A stretch of DNA of 64,000 nt from Deltaproteobacteria bacterium (GCA_016190375.1 JACPQR010000044.1:1-64000), one strand, 5' to 3'; counted from the first letter of the stretch, positions 25,132 through 33,738 are shown. The notes: a model not told the origin generated them from the sequence alone. A program made the numbers and translations.

Positions 25132-26001
25132 GTGCACCGGTTTGCCCGAGCGCTCCACCTGGCGGTGCTGTTGACGGTGGGCGCGCCGAGCGGGGCCACC
25201 GCGCAGCAGGGGCTCGATCGCGAGGTGGATCGCCTGCTGGCCGACGGGCGGCGTCTGTACGGCGACCAGGAGTACCCGGCGGTCATCCAGGCGATGCGAC
25301 GGGCGCTGGACGTCCCGGGGATCTCGCCTGCGGACCAGCTCGAAGCCTACGAGTACATCGGCTGTTCGTACGTCGCGCTCGAGGACGAGCGCGAGGCGCG
25401 ACGGGCCTTCCGCGAGCTGCTCGTCATCGATCCGTACTACCTGCTGCGCGAGCCCAGCGGATCGCCCAAGATCCGCGAGGCGTTCGAGCGGGTTCGCCAC
25501 GAGATCGCTCCGGACGCCGCGCTCCGGCCGGACGTCGACCTCCGGCTGAGCGGCCCCGTGCGCGCAGCGGCCGGCGGAAGCGTCGAGGTGCGAGTGGAGC
25601 CTTCCGGTCCGGTTCAGAGGATGACGCTTCGGACGCGGGTCGCGGGAACGTTGCCCTACGACCAGGTCCCGATGACGCGATCCGGGACCTCGTTCCGGGC
25701 GATGCTCGATCTGCCGGACCGGGACCACCCCTACTCGTTCGAGTACTACGTCGAGGCTCGCGACGAGCGCGGCAGGGTCGTCGCTCGGGGCGCCTCACCG
25801 CTCGGTCCCCGAACGCTCGACGTCTCCGTCGCGGCGCCGCCGCCCTCGCGCTGGTACGAGAGCCCCTGGGTCTGGGTCGGCGCCGGCGCGGCCGTGGTCG
25901 GGGCCGTCGTCCTCGGCGTCCTGATCGGCTCGGCGGACCGCGAGCCCCAGTGCGGCTCGCTCGAGCCGCGCTGCGTGCTGCTCTCCCTGGAGCGCCGGTG
26001 A
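25132..26001 (+). CDS. Exported TPR protein with C-terminal membrane helix
   Basis: 289 residues from GTG 25132 (GTG 25114 is possible). The signal core is LHLAVLLTVGAPSGATA. Residues about 30-130 hold TPR-like helices (YPAVIQAMRRALDVPG, AYEYIGCSYVALEDEREARRAF). A beta-rich middle part (VRAAAGGSVEVRVEPSG...YSFEYYVEARDERG) resembles a fibronectin-like domain. A hydrophobic segment (VWVGAGAAVVGAVVLGVLIG) lies near the C-terminus. This layout is common beside Ser/Thr kinases in Myxococcota and is similar to the protein at 38791. The stop overlaps the GTG of the next gene. Confidence 0.78.
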   Translation: MHRFARALHLAVLLTVGAPSGATAQQGLDREVDRLLADGRRLYGDQEYPAVIQAMRRALDVPGISPADQLEAYEYIGCSYVALEDEREARRAFRELLVIDPYYLLREPSGSPKIREAFERVRHEIAPDAALRPDVDLRLSGPVRAAAGGSVEVRVEPSGPVQRMTLRTRVAGTLPYDQVPMTRSGTSFRAMLDLPDRDHPYSFEYYVEARDERGRVVARGASPLGPRTLDVSVAAPPPSRWYESPWVWVGAGAAVVGAVVLGVLIGSADREPQCGSLEPRCVLLSLERR

Positions 26002-27497
26002 CTCGTTCCGGAGCCGGGCTGGCGCTCGCGATGCTGGGGGCCTGCGGGCCAGCCGAGACGACCCTCGTCGTCGAGCTCGACGCCGACCTCCGGGTCCCCG
26101 ACGAGCTCGACCGTCTCTGCGTGACGGCGCGGCCCGACGGCGAGCTGCCGATCGCCCTCGGCTACGACTCGAGAGGAAGCGATCTGGGCGAGAGCCTCTT
26201 GCCCGGGCTGCCCGCCACGCTGGCCTACGTCGACGCTCGCGACGAGTTCGACCTCCTCGTCGTCACGGCGACCGGCACCGGCCTGGGGCTCCCGGCAGGA
26301 AACGGCTCCGGCCGCTTCACGATCGCCGATGACGAGGAGCGAGAGGTGAAGCTTCGGGTCCACACCTGCGCTCCGGTCCGATCCGTGCCGATTGGCCTCG
26401 CGGGACCCGTCGGTGTGCTGCCGCCGAAGGAGGCGGTGCGCCGTCGCGCGACCCTCGCGGACCTCGACGCAGACGGACGGGCGGAGCTCATCGAGGCGCC
26501 AGCGCGCGTCGTCTTGCTGTCGGCCGGTAACCCCGTGGACGTCACCGGGAACTTCCTCGTCGCTCCGCCGCTCGGCGCGGCGTGGGTCATCGCGACGGAC
26601 CTCGATCACGACTGCGCGCCCGACATCGCGCTGGCAAGCCTCTCGTCCGCGATGGCGCCTCTGGTCTCCGCGCCAGGCGATGCTTCACCGTTCGGCGTCC
26701 GCGACGTGGACCCGGGGCGCGTCACCTGGCCGGCCGGGGTGGGCGGCGCTCTCGGTGCGGGCGACCTCGACGGGACGGGCACCACGGACGTGTTCGTGGC
26801 CGCGGACCACGCCTACCGGCTGCTCCGAGCGACGGTCTCGAACGGCGTGGCGACCTTCGGGGACGGCAGCTCCGTGGTCACCCTCGCGGACGACACTCCC
26901 GACGGCGTCGGGACGTCCGTCGCAATCGCCGATCTGACCGACGACCACATGCTCGACGTCGTCGTGGGTCACGCCGAGGTCGACGACTTCCATCACTCGG
27001 TGAGGGTGTTCGAGGGAAGCGCCGAGACCCTCCGGGAGATCGGCGACGCGCTGGTCGTGCCGGACGAGGAGGGACGGAGCGTCACCGCCGTCCGGATCGG
27101 GCAGCTCGACGGCGACGACACGCCGGACGTCCTGGTCGTCTTCGGCGGTGCCGGCGGTCCCGCCGCCAGGCTCTACGCGCACGGCGACGATCCGTCGGAG
27201 CCGCGGTTCGGTCTATCGATGGCGCTCGCCGGCGGCTCGGGGACCGACGCGACGCTCGTGGACCTCGACGGCGACTGCGACCTCGACGTGGTGCTGGCGA
27301 TCGAGGGCACACCCAGCCTCGTCTACGAGCAGACCGCGGCCGGGCTCGCCGAGGTCCCGATGGACCTACCCGCGGCCGTCTCCGTGACCTCGGGAATCAC
27401 CGATCTGAACCTCGACGGCCAGAGCGAGGTCGTCGTCGTCTTCCTCGACGGCGCCGGCGGCGGCGAGCTCTGGACGGCCTCGCCGATCGTGGAGTGA
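25998..27497 (+). CDS. FG-GAP/VCBS-repeat lipoprotein
   Basis: 499 residues from GTG 25998 (GTGA overlap). The signal ends in lipobox LGAC. The mature protein carries repeated calcium-binding-like loops of the FG-GAP/VCBS type: LADLDADGRAELIE, DLDHDCAPDIALA, DLDGTGTTDVFVA, DLTDDHMLDVVVG, QLDGDDTPDVLVV, DLDGDCDLDVVLA and DLNLDGQSEVVVV. This predicts a seven-bladed, integrin-alpha-like propeller with a Ca2+ in each DxDxDG loop. It is probably surface exposed and adhesive or structural, co-expressed with the TPR protein. Confidence 0.86.
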   Translation: MTRSGAGLALAMLGACGPAETTLVVELDADLRVPDELDRLCVTARPDGELPIALGYDSRGSDLGESLLPGLPATLAYVDARDEFDLLVVTATGTGLGLPAGNGSGRFTIADDEEREVKLRVHTCAPVRSVPIGLAGPVGVLPPKEAVRRRATLADLDADGRAELIEAPARVVLLSAGNPVDVTGNFLVAPPLGAAWVIATDLDHDCAPDIALASLSSAMAPLVSAPGDASPFGVRDVDPGRVTWPAGVGGALGAGDLDGTGTTDVFVAADHAYRLLRATVSNGVATFGDGSSVVTLADDTPDGVGTSVAIADLTDDHMLDVVVGHAEVDDFHHSVRVFEGSAETLREIGDALVVPDEEGRSVTAVRIGQLDGDDTPDVLVVFGGAGGPAARLYAHGDDPSEPRFGLSMALAGGSGTDATLVDLDGDCDLDVVLAIEGTPSLVYEQTAAGLAEVPMDLPAAVSVTSGITDLNLDGQSEVVVVFLDGAGGGELWTASPIVE

Positions 27498-27506
27498 TCC
27501 GCCGGC

Positions 27507-28208
27507 TCACGGGTCTTCGAGCCGTAGCCGGTAGCCCACTCCGGGCTCCGTGAGCAGGAACCGCGGGTGGGCAGACTCGACCTCGAGCTTCTGGCGAAGG
27601 TTCGCCATGTAGATGCGGAGGTAGTGGGTCTGCGCGGCGTAGGTCGGGCCCCAGACGTCATGCAGGAGCTGCCGGTGAGTGATCACCTTGCCGGCGTGGC
27701 GGATCATCGTCGCGAGGAGCTTGTACTCGAGGGGCGTCAGGTGCACCTCGCGGCCGGCGCGCAGCACCAGTCGCTGCGCCAGGTCCACCCGGAGCTCGCC
27801 CGTCTCGAACACGGATCCGATGGGCTCGGCCTGGCCGCGGGCCGAGTGCCGGAGCGCGACGCGCAGGCGGGCCAGGAGCTCTCCCGCGCCGAAGGGCTTC
27901 GTCAGGTAGTCGTCGGCGCCTCCGTCGAGCGCCACGACCTTCTCGGCCTCCCTGTCGCGGGCCGATAAGACGACGATCGGCGTCGAGGACCACTCGCGGA
28001 TCCGCCGGCAGACCTCGAGCCCGTCCGCGTCGGGCAGCCCGAGATCGAGCAGCACCACGTCGGGGTTGTGGGAGCTCGTGAGCGCGATCCCCTCGGCCGC
28101 CGTCTCGGCCTCGACGAGCCGGTAACCCTGGCTCGTCAGGGTCGATCGGAGGAAGCGGCGCACCTGCGCCTCGTCCTCGATGAGGAGGACCAAGGGACCC
28201 GTGGTCAT
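27507..28208 (-). CDS. kdpE: OmpR-family response regulator KdpE
   Basis: 233 residues. The receiver domain has acidic Glu11-Asp12, phospho-acceptor Asp55 (VVLLDLGLPD), Ser in VVLSARD and Lys in LTKPF. The winged-helix domain has HLTPLEYKLLATMIRHAG and GVGYRLRLEDP. It ranks with KdpE by similarity and by its operon: the ATG at 28208 overlaps the stop of the kdpD gene (ATGA). It would control potassium-transport genes. No kdpFABC is in the window, but kup is 5.5 kb away and has an upstream repeat like that in front of this operon. Confidence 0.92.
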   Translation of the reverse strand: MTTGPLVLLIEDEAQVRRFLRSTLTSQGYRLVEAETAAEGIALTSSHNPDVVLLDLGLPDADGLEVCRRIREWSSTPIVVLSARDREAEKVVALDGGADDYLTKPFGAGELLARLRVALRHSARGQAEPIGSVFETGELRVDLAQRLVLRAGREVHLTPLEYKLLATMIRHAGKVITHRQLLHDVWGPTYAAQTHYLRIYMANLRQKLEVESAHPRFLLTEPGVGYRLRLEDP

Positions 28209-30181
28209 CCGGTCTCCTGCGCGTCGATGGCACTCTCCGGCGCGAGGGCCGGGGGAGAGCCCCCGACCGGCAGCGTGATCCGGAACAGCGCCCCTCCTCC
28301 AGGCCGGTTCTCCGCGGTGATCTGCCCTCCGTGCGCCTGGAGGATTCCCCGACAGATGGTCAGCCCGAGGCCGCTGCCGGCCGGCGCCGAGCAGGCCCGG
28401 AAGAACTTCTCGAAGACCCGCTCCTCCGCGCCGGCTGCAAGCCCCGGCCCGCGATCGGCGACCTCGATCACGACCGTTTCTCGCGCGGCCCGCGCGCCGA
28501 TCTCGATGGGCGTCTCGGGCCGCGTGTACTTGGCGGCGTTCTCGAGGAGGTTGATGAACACCTGCTCCACGAGCACGGGATCGAGCGCGACGAGCGGCAG
28601 GTCGGCCGGGAGATCCAGCTCGACCCGACGGCCCGAGAGGGCTCGTTCGAGCCGGTTCAGGGCGCACCCCACGACCTCCTCGATGGGGACCCACTCCTTG
28701 CGCAGTCTGAAGCCACCCGACTCGAGGCGGGTCATGTCGAGCAGGTTCCCGACGAGCCGGTTCAACCGGTCGGCCTCCTCGTGGATGGTCTCCAGCAGAT
28801 CCTCACGCGCCGCGCGGGGAGGGTCGCCGTCGATGAGAGCGGTCGCGGCCCCCGTGATCGACGCGAGCGGCGTCCGCAGGTCGTGCGACACGGAGCTCAG
28901 GAGCGCGTTGCGAAGCTCCTCGCGCTCGGCGCGCGTCTCGGCAGCTCTCGCCTCCTGGGCGAGCCGCGCCCGCTCGAGCGCCAGCGCCGTCTGGGCCACC
29001 AGCGTGTCGAGGAGCTGGCGCTGCGAGGGCGTGGGGCTCGAGCGATCGGTCAGGTCGACCGTCACGACCCCGAGCACCGCTTGCGTTCCCATGAGTGGCA
29101 AGACCAACGCGGTCGAGGAGGGCAGCGTGTCGGTCCCGCTTCCGGCCGGCTTGCCGTGCTCGAACGCCCATCGCGCCGCCTGGAGGACGCTCTGGGGCCC
29201 CTGCACGCCGCCGACCTCGCGGAGCTCACCGTCCGCCCCGGCGAGGAGCAGCTCGACGGGGGCCTCGATGGTCTCTGCAAGGTGACGCGCGCCGATCCGA
29301 CCGACGTTGTCGGCGCCGGTCGCCGCGCCGAGCTCGCGGCTGATGGCCCAGAGCGCTGCCATGCGGCGCTCGCGCTGCCTCGCGGCCTCTGCCTGCGTCC
29401 GGATCCGCACGGTGAGGCTCGACACCGTCAGGCCCACGACCAGCATGACTGCGAAGGTGATCACGTACCTGAGCTCCGAGACGGCGAACGTGAAGAACGG
29501 CGGCACGAAGAAGAAGTCGAGCGCGGCGACGCTGGCGACGGCCGCGAGGAGGGCCGGACCGCGGGACAGCTTGCTCGCGACCCCGAGCACGCCGAGCAGG
29601 AAGATCATCGCCTGGTCGGCGAGGCTGAGCGTTCCGCGCGTCAGCCAGCAGGCGGCGGTGCTCAGTCCGACGATCGCGATCGCGTACAGGTACTCGGTGA
29701 ACGGCACGGCCGGTCGAGGCCGCTTGCCGGCCGGCTTCGCCGGGCTCCACTCCGAGCCGGTCGTCACGATCACGTCGATGCCTTGCGAGCCGTGCACGAT
29801 CTCGTCCACGAGCGAGCCGCGGAGCCGCTCGCGCCATCGAGGGTGCGTGGGCTTGCCCACGACGATCAGCGATACCTTGCGCTCTCTCGCGACCGCGAGG
29901 ACTTCGGCCGGGACGTTCTCGCCTCGGACGACGAGCGTCTCCGCGCCGAGACGCCCCGCGAGGCCAAGGTGGCCGCGAACCCGGTCGTGCTCCGAGGCGG
30001 GCAATCGATCGAACGCCGGCGTCTCGACCGTCAGGGCGATCCAGGGCGCGTGCAGCCGCGTCGCCATCCGGCAGGCTACCCGGATGAGATCGGCGGACTG
30101 CGGGGCCGGACCGACCGCCACGAGGATCGCGCCTTCGGGCTCGGCTCGCGGCTCCACGCCGTTGTGCAGCTTCTCGCTCAC
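28205..30181 (-). CDS. kdpD: KdpD-type sensor histidine kinase lacking the N-terminal Walker/sensor domain
   Basis: 658 residues from GTG 30181, compared with about 890-900 for standard KdpD. The approximately 200-residue N-terminal KdpD sensor domain with its P-loop is absent. The protein begins directly with a universal-stress-protein-like domain (residues about 15-140, GAILVAVGPAPQSADLIRVA). Then come the DUF4118 block of four membrane helices (about 165-275), a GAF-like domain (about 300-420), the H box SVSHDLRTPLAS with His433, the N box INLLENAAKY and G boxes DRGPGL and GSGLGLTI. All catalytic residues are present. Short KdpD forms are known in other bacteria. The in-frame region upstream belongs to a different small gene, so this is not a start misassignment. 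Confidence 0.9.
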   Translation of the reverse strand: MSEKLHNGVEPRAEPEGAILVAVGPAPQSADLIRVACRMATRLHAPWIALTVETPAFDRLPASEHDRVRGHLGLAGRLGAETLVVRGENVPAEVLAVARERKVSLIVVGKPTHPRWRERLRGSLVDEIVHGSQGIDVIVTTGSEWSPAKPAGKRPRPAVPFTEYLYAIAIVGLSTAACWLTRGTLSLADQAMIFLLGVLGVASKLSRGPALLAAVASVAALDFFFVPPFFTFAVSELRYVITFAVMLVVGLTVSSLTVRIRTQAEAARQRERRMAALWAISRELGAATGADNVGRIGARHLAETIEAPVELLLAGADGELREVGGVQGPQSVLQAARWAFEHGKPAGSGTDTLPSSTALVLPLMGTQAVLGVVTVDLTDRSSPTPSQRQLLDTLVAQTALALERARLAQEARAAETRAEREELRNALLSSVSHDLRTPLASITGAATALIDGDPPRAAREDLLETIHEEADRLNRLVGNLLDMTRLESGGFRLRKEWVPIEEVVGCALNRLERALSGRRVELDLPADLPLVALDPVLVEQVFINLLENAAKYTRPETPIEIGARAARETVVIEVADRGPGLAAGAEERVFEKFFRACSAPAGSGLGLTICRGILQAHGGQITAENRPGGGALFRITLPVGGSPPALAPESAIDAQETG

Positions 30182-30197
30182 GACGCCACCATATACC

Positions 30198-30461
30198 TCA
30201 CTTCCGCCGGCCGGCGACGGCACGTCGGATCGCCCAGCGGATGGTCGGCCAGAGCAGCGCGAGGCAGGCGAGCGCCACACCCAGCGCGAGCGCCGAGTCT
30301 CCGTCGAGGGCGGCACGATGGAGGACGGCCCAGACGACACGACAAGCGGCGGCGATCAGCGTGATGACGAGCACCGCTGCGATCTCGGGGTCGGGCAGGC
30401 GGTCGGGACGGCGTGGGGCCGGTCCGCTCGGATCGGACGGGCTCCTGTACGGGTGGCCCAT
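30198..30461 (-). CDS. Small membrane protein (two helices), first gene of the kdpDE operon
   Basis: 87 residues from ATG 30461, ending 16 bases before kdpD. A Pro/Arg-rich N-terminal tail of about 25 residues is followed by two hydrophobic segments (IAAVLVITLIAAACRVVWAV and ALALGVALACLALLWPTIRWAI) and a basic end (RRAVAGRRK). No family is recognised. Its place between the direct-repeat region and kdpD makes it a candidate accessory to the potassium sensor, comparable in position to small regulatory membrane peptides. It could still be a chance open frame. Confidence 0.5.
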   Translation of the reverse strand: MGHPYRSPSDPSGPAPRRPDRLPDPEIAAVLVITLIAAACRVVWAVLHRAALDGDSALALGVALACLALLWPTIRWAIRRAVAGRRK

Positions 30462-30486
30462 GCGCTCCCGAGGTTGGGCGTCCGGG

Positions 30487-30548
30487 CGTCAAGGGGTCGT
30501 GAAGATCGCGGGGAAGGTCGTCAAGATTGCGTAAAGAACCCCGTCAAG
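30487..30548 (-). promoter_or_regulatory. Five direct repeats CGTNAAG, probable response-regulator (KdpE?) binding region
   Basis: On the plus strand, CGTCAAG (30487), CGTGAAG (30498), CGTCAAG (30519), CGTAAAG (30530) and CGTCAAG (30542) start 11, 21, 11 and 12 bases apart, on one face of the helix. OmpR-family regulators typically bind such 10-11-bp-spaced direct repeats. The region lies 26-87 bases upstream of the first gene of the minus-strand kdpDE operon. A closely related 18-bp block occurs upstream of kup (33561-33578), though in the opposite orientation relative to its gene. Confidence 0.5.
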
Positions 30549-30595
30549 GAGGCTTGTCCATTCGGTGGAGCCGCGGGCGGAGAGCCAGGCCGGCT

Positions 30596-30973
30596 TCAGC
30601 TCTTCGCCAGCTCGAGGCCAGCGGCGCGAAAGCGCGCGAAGTCGCCGGGGTTGCTGGTGGCGAGGCGAGCGTCGGCGCCGAGGGCGACCGCTGCGATCAT
30701 GCAGTCGACGAACGAGCCGCGGCGCCGGCCGCTCAGGTTGAACAGGCGCGATGCGGCGTGGGCACCCTCGACCGTGAAGGCCACCGGCGCCGCCACGATG
30801 CGCGAGGCCAGCTCCACGGCCTCCGCTCCGACCGGACCGCAGAGGAGCTCGGACCAGGCGATGGCGCTCATCCCGAGAGGCTCTCCGGCCGCCAACCAGG
30901 TCCGCAGGGAAGCATCCTCGCGGGAGCCGGCGACGAGGCCGCGGATCAGGAAGCTCGTGTCGAGATGGATCAC
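30596..30973 (-). CDS. VapC-type PIN-domain toxin
   Basis: 125 residues from GTG 30973, which overlaps the antitoxin stop (GTGA). PIN-domain acidic residues are visible: Asp in HLDTSFLI, Glu in WSELL, Asp in FVDCMIAA, and Asp in SNPGDF. These would bind Mg2+ in a ribonuclease active site. Length and the partner gene fit the type II VapBC class. Its RNA target is not predictable. Confidence 0.9.
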   Translation of the reverse strand: MIHLDTSFLIRGLVAGSREDASLRTWLAAGEPLGMSAIAWSELLCGPVGAEAVELASRIVAAPVAFTVEGAHAASRLFNLSGRRRGSFVDCMIAAVALGADARLATSNPGDFARFRAAGLELAKS

Positions 30974-31248
30974 CGGCTCTTCCCACCGCGCCGCGTGGCT
31001 CGACGCTCGGCGCGGACTTCCTCGGTCCAGCCCCGCGCGGTGGACGGGGTGAGCGCCAGGGACCGCTGCAGCGCGTCCAGCGCGTCGAGGGGGTCCCGGC
31101 CGATCTCCTCGTCGCGTTCGGCCGCGGCGCGGATCGCCCGCCGGAGGGCCTCGGACCGGCTGACATTCCAGCGTCGCGCGATGCGATCGAGCGTGCGCAC
31201 CGTCTCCAGATCCAGAGAGTACGTCGACTTCACGGTCGCGGTGGCCAT
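30970..31248 (-). CDS. Ribbon-helix-helix antitoxin
   Basis: 92 residues from ATG 31248. The N-terminal 45 residues (TVKSTYSLDLETVRTLDRIA and RWNVSRSEALRRAI) form a ribbon-helix-helix DNA-binding unit. The C-terminal half is Asp/Arg-rich and would cover the toxin. A longer upstream extension has no typical start and crosses the operator, so it is rejected. A perfect 16-bp palindrome immediately upstream is the likely autoregulatory site. Confidence 0.85.
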   Translation of the reverse strand: MATATVKSTYSLDLETVRTLDRIARRWNVSRSEALRRAIRAAAERDEEIGRDPLDALDALQRSLALTPSTARGWTEEVRAERRATRRGGKSR

Positions 31249-31256
31249 CCCAAGGA

Positions 31257-31272
31257 GAGTATGGCCATACTC
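31257..31272. promoter_or_regulatory. 16-bp palindromic operator in front of the toxin-antitoxin operon
   Basis: The sequence GAGTATGGCCATACTC is a perfect inverted repeat without spacer, beginning 9 bases upstream of the antitoxin start codon. Ribbon-helix-helix antitoxins bind such short palindromes over their own promoter. No other perfect palindrome of this length was noticed in the neighbouring intergenic DNA. Confidence 0.7.
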
Positions 31273-31444
31273 CCGGAGCGTCAACCGATGAGCAGCCGGG
31301 CAGGCAGCGCTGGATGTGGACTGCCCAGCTCGACGTCGATGTCGACCTCCTTCCCGGAACGCCGCGCTGACGCTCACACCTCGACGCGGCCCCGCCGGCG
31401 GTGCTACAGAAGAAGGCTCCGCTCGTCGGCGGGTGGCTGGCAAG

Positions 31445-33553
31445 ATGAAGCGCTGCGATCAGTGCGGGGCCGCGTACGAGGACAGCGCGGCGTTCTGCCA
31501 GATCGACGCACATCCCCTTGGCCCCGCGGCGCCCGGCTCCACCGATCCCTACCTGGGCCAGGTCGTGGCCGGGCACTTCGCGATCGAGGCGCTCATCGGC
31601 GAGGGCGGGATGGGCAACGTCTACCGGGCCCGTCAGCGCGACATCGACCGGCCGGTCGCCGTGAAGATCCTCCGCCCCGAGGTCGCCGGCATCTCGGGCG
31701 TGATCGAGCGCTTCCATCGCGAGGCCCGCCTTGCGAGCCGCCTGGAGAGCCCCCACGTCGCCCACGTGTACATGACCGGGGAGCTCCCGGATGGCCGGCA
31801 CTTCCTCGCGATGGAGTACCTCGCCGGCCGGAGCCTCGAGGACCTCATCAGAAAGGAAGGGCCGCTCTCCGAGGCGCGCGCGGCCCGCATCCTCCTGCAG
31901 GTCGGGGAAGCCGTGGCAGAGGCGCACGCGCTCGGGATCGTCCACCGGGACCTGAAGCCCGAGAACGTGATGCTCGTCAAGCGTGGCTCGGACGAGGACT
32001 TCGCCAAGATCCTCGACTTCGGGATCGCCAAGCAGATCGGCCCCGAGAGCGCGTCCCTGACGGGCGCCGGACTCGCGGTCGGGACGCCCCGCTACATGTC
32101 GCCCGAGGGCGCATCGGGAGGCGAGGTCACTCCTGCATCGGACGTGTACGCGCTCGGCGTCGTTCTCTACGAGATGCTCTCCGGGGCGCTCCCCTTCAAG
32201 GGAGACACTCCCGGCTCGCTCCTCTTGCAGCACTTGCAGGCGGAGCCGCCGCCGCTGTCGGCGACGGCCGGCGTCTCGGCCGCGATGGCGGCGTTCGTGC
32301 ACCGGTGCCTGGCCAAGAAGGCATCCGATCGCCCTTCGGATGGCTGCGGGTTCGTCGCGGAGCTGCGCGCCGCTTCGACCGCGCCTGCCGGCGCAACCCG
32401 GATCGAGCCGCCGGCTGCGCCTGGCGAGGCCCCGCTGCACGACGTCGTCCAAATCGCGCCGAGGGCGACCACGCCGCCCGAGGTCGCTCCGACGCTGCCG
32501 GCGACTCCGGCGCAGGATCAGAAGGCCGTCGCGGTGACGCCGCTCGAGTTCTCGCGGAGCCTCGCCGAGCTCGAGCAGCCCGACCGGATCGCGGGCGCAG
32601 CGCCCGCGGTGCTCGGGCCGAGCGGCCGAAGGGCCGGCGGCGCCGTGATGTGGAAGTGGGTCGCCGTGGCCTCACTCGTCGGCGGGCTCGGCTTCGTGTG
32701 GTGGTCGCACTCGCGCGATGCCAGCGAGGCGGCCGCCCTCGAGCGCCGTGCCGACGGGGCGTTCGCGGCCGGACGTTTCGGCGGACCGGGTGGAGCGATC
32801 GCCCTCACCGATCTGATCCTCACCGGCGCCCCCGATCACCGCGGCGCTCGAAGGCTCAGGAGGAAGATGGCGCGGGCGCTCCGCCGCGATGCCGACGCGG
32901 CGGAGCATTCGGGCCGGATCGAGGTCGCGGCCGAGAGGCTGGTGCTGCTCGAGCGCCTCGAGCCCGGCGACGCGCTCAGGCGGCGCCGCGAGAAGCTGGT
33001 CGCTTCGCTGCCCGAGGATCGGCGACCGCTCATCGCCGATGGTGCCGGCGAGGTCTCCGATCCAGGAGACGCTCGCCCGGCGCGCGTGACGATCTACTTC
33101 GATCCCTCCGTCGCCAGGGCCGGCCAACGCGTCACCCTCGCCGCGAAGATCGACCCGACGACGGCGCTCGGCTCGGCCGTCTTCCGGATCCGCGCGCCGG
33201 ACAACCCCGCCTTCGCGGGCGCCGTCGTCCAGGCGGAGCGATCGCGCCCGGACTTCTACACGGCGAGCTACGTCTTTCAGGGCGGTGGCCGCTACATGGT
33301 CGGCTTCGGCGGGAGCTGGGCACCGCTGGTGGTCGCCGCCGTGCCCGCCGCGCCCGCCGCGCCGACCGAGCCCGCCGCGCCCGTTCCGGCGCCGCCGCCG
33401 GCAGAGCCGGCCCCGCCCCCCGCGGCCGAGGTCGCCGAGCCCGCGCCGCCCGCGTCCGTGCCTGCAACGCCGCCGGCGGAACGGCCGGTCGAGCCAGAGC
33501 CGCCCGCTCCCGCCACGGCCTCCGAGCAGGACGAGCCCGCGCCGTCTCACTGA
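31445..33553 (+). CDS. Ser/Thr protein kinase with N-terminal zinc-ribbon-like motif
   Basis: 702 residues from ATG 31445. Residues 4-18 (CDQCGAAYEDSAAFC) resemble half of a double-zinc-ribbon. The kinase domain runs from about residue 45 to 310: GEGGMGNVY loop, Lys74 in VAVKIL, HRDLKPEN (167-174), DFG (191-193) and SPEG in place of the usual APE. An Ala/Pro linker precedes one membrane helix (about residue 403-420). A C-terminal region, perhaps TPR-like (AFAAGRFGGPGGAIALTDL), is followed by a beta domain (ARVTIYFDPSVARAGQRVTL) and a Pro/Ala/Glu tail of about 75 residues. The last base is 185 bases before kup, but a shared function is not established. Confidence 0.9.
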   Translation: MKRCDQCGAAYEDSAAFCQIDAHPLGPAAPGSTDPYLGQVVAGHFAIEALIGEGGMGNVYRARQRDIDRPVAVKILRPEVAGISGVIERFHREARLASRLESPHVAHVYMTGELPDGRHFLAMEYLAGRSLEDLIRKEGPLSEARAARILLQVGEAVAEAHALGIVHRDLKPENVMLVKRGSDEDFAKILDFGIAKQIGPESASLTGAGLAVGTPRYMSPEGASGGEVTPASDVYALGVVLYEMLSGALPFKGDTPGSLLLQHLQAEPPPLSATAGVSAAMAAFVHRCLAKKASDRPSDGCGFVAELRAASTAPAGATRIEPPAAPGEAPLHDVVQIAPRATTPPEVAPTLPATPAQDQKAVAVTPLEFSRSLAELEQPDRIAGAAPAVLGPSGRRAGGAVMWKWVAVASLVGGLGFVWWSHSRDASEAAALERRADGAFAAGRFGGPGGAIALTDLILTGAPDHRGARRLRRKMARALRRDADAAEHSGRIEVAAERLVLLERLEPGDALRRRREKLVASLPEDRRPLIADGAGEVSDPGDARPARVTIYFDPSVARAGQRVTLAAKIDPTTALGSAVFRIRAPDNPAFAGAVVQAERSRPDFYTASYVFQGGGRYMVGFGGSWAPLVVAAVPAAPAAPTEPAAPVPAPPPAEPAPPPAAEVAEPAPPASVPATPPAERPVEPEPPAPATASEQDEPAPSH

Positions 33554-33560
33554 GCGTCGG

Positions 33561-33578
33561 CATCAAGATCCCATAAAG
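33561..33578 (+). promoter_or_regulatory. 11-bp-spaced direct repeat upstream of kup, similar to the kdp repeat
   Basis: CATCAAG (33561) and CATAAAG (33572) repeat with 11-bp spacing. The 18-bp block matches the one at 30519-30536 (CGTCAAG/CGTAAAG) at 14 of 18 positions. In both cases GGCTTGTC follows 13-14 bases later. It lies 161 bases before the kup start codon in the kup leader. Regulation of kup by KdpE is a reasonable inference. Confidence 0.45.
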
Positions 33579-33738
33579 ATTCCGGCCCGAGGGCTTGTCA
33601 GCTCGGCGCCAGGGGCCGCAACTTGCGAGTCACATGTCGGCATCGTCTCGCCTGTGGCGCGTCCCGGTCGGCGCGCCGAAGGAGTCAAGAACCCGAGAGC
33701 GTTCCACGAGGTGTCGCTCGTCGCGGGGAGCTCCGTGA

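Noticed and set aside
31261..33576. 771-codon plus-strand frame overlapping the 31445 kinase
   Set aside because: The protein is Arg/Gly/Ala-rich without motifs; the kinase frame has every catalytic residue.
33579..33738. Possible c-di-AMP or other riboswitch in the kup leader
   Set aside because: I could not match the conserved cores of known potassium-linked riboswitches; only the direct repeat and a short GGCTTGTC stand out. A covariance search with the ydaO model would decide.
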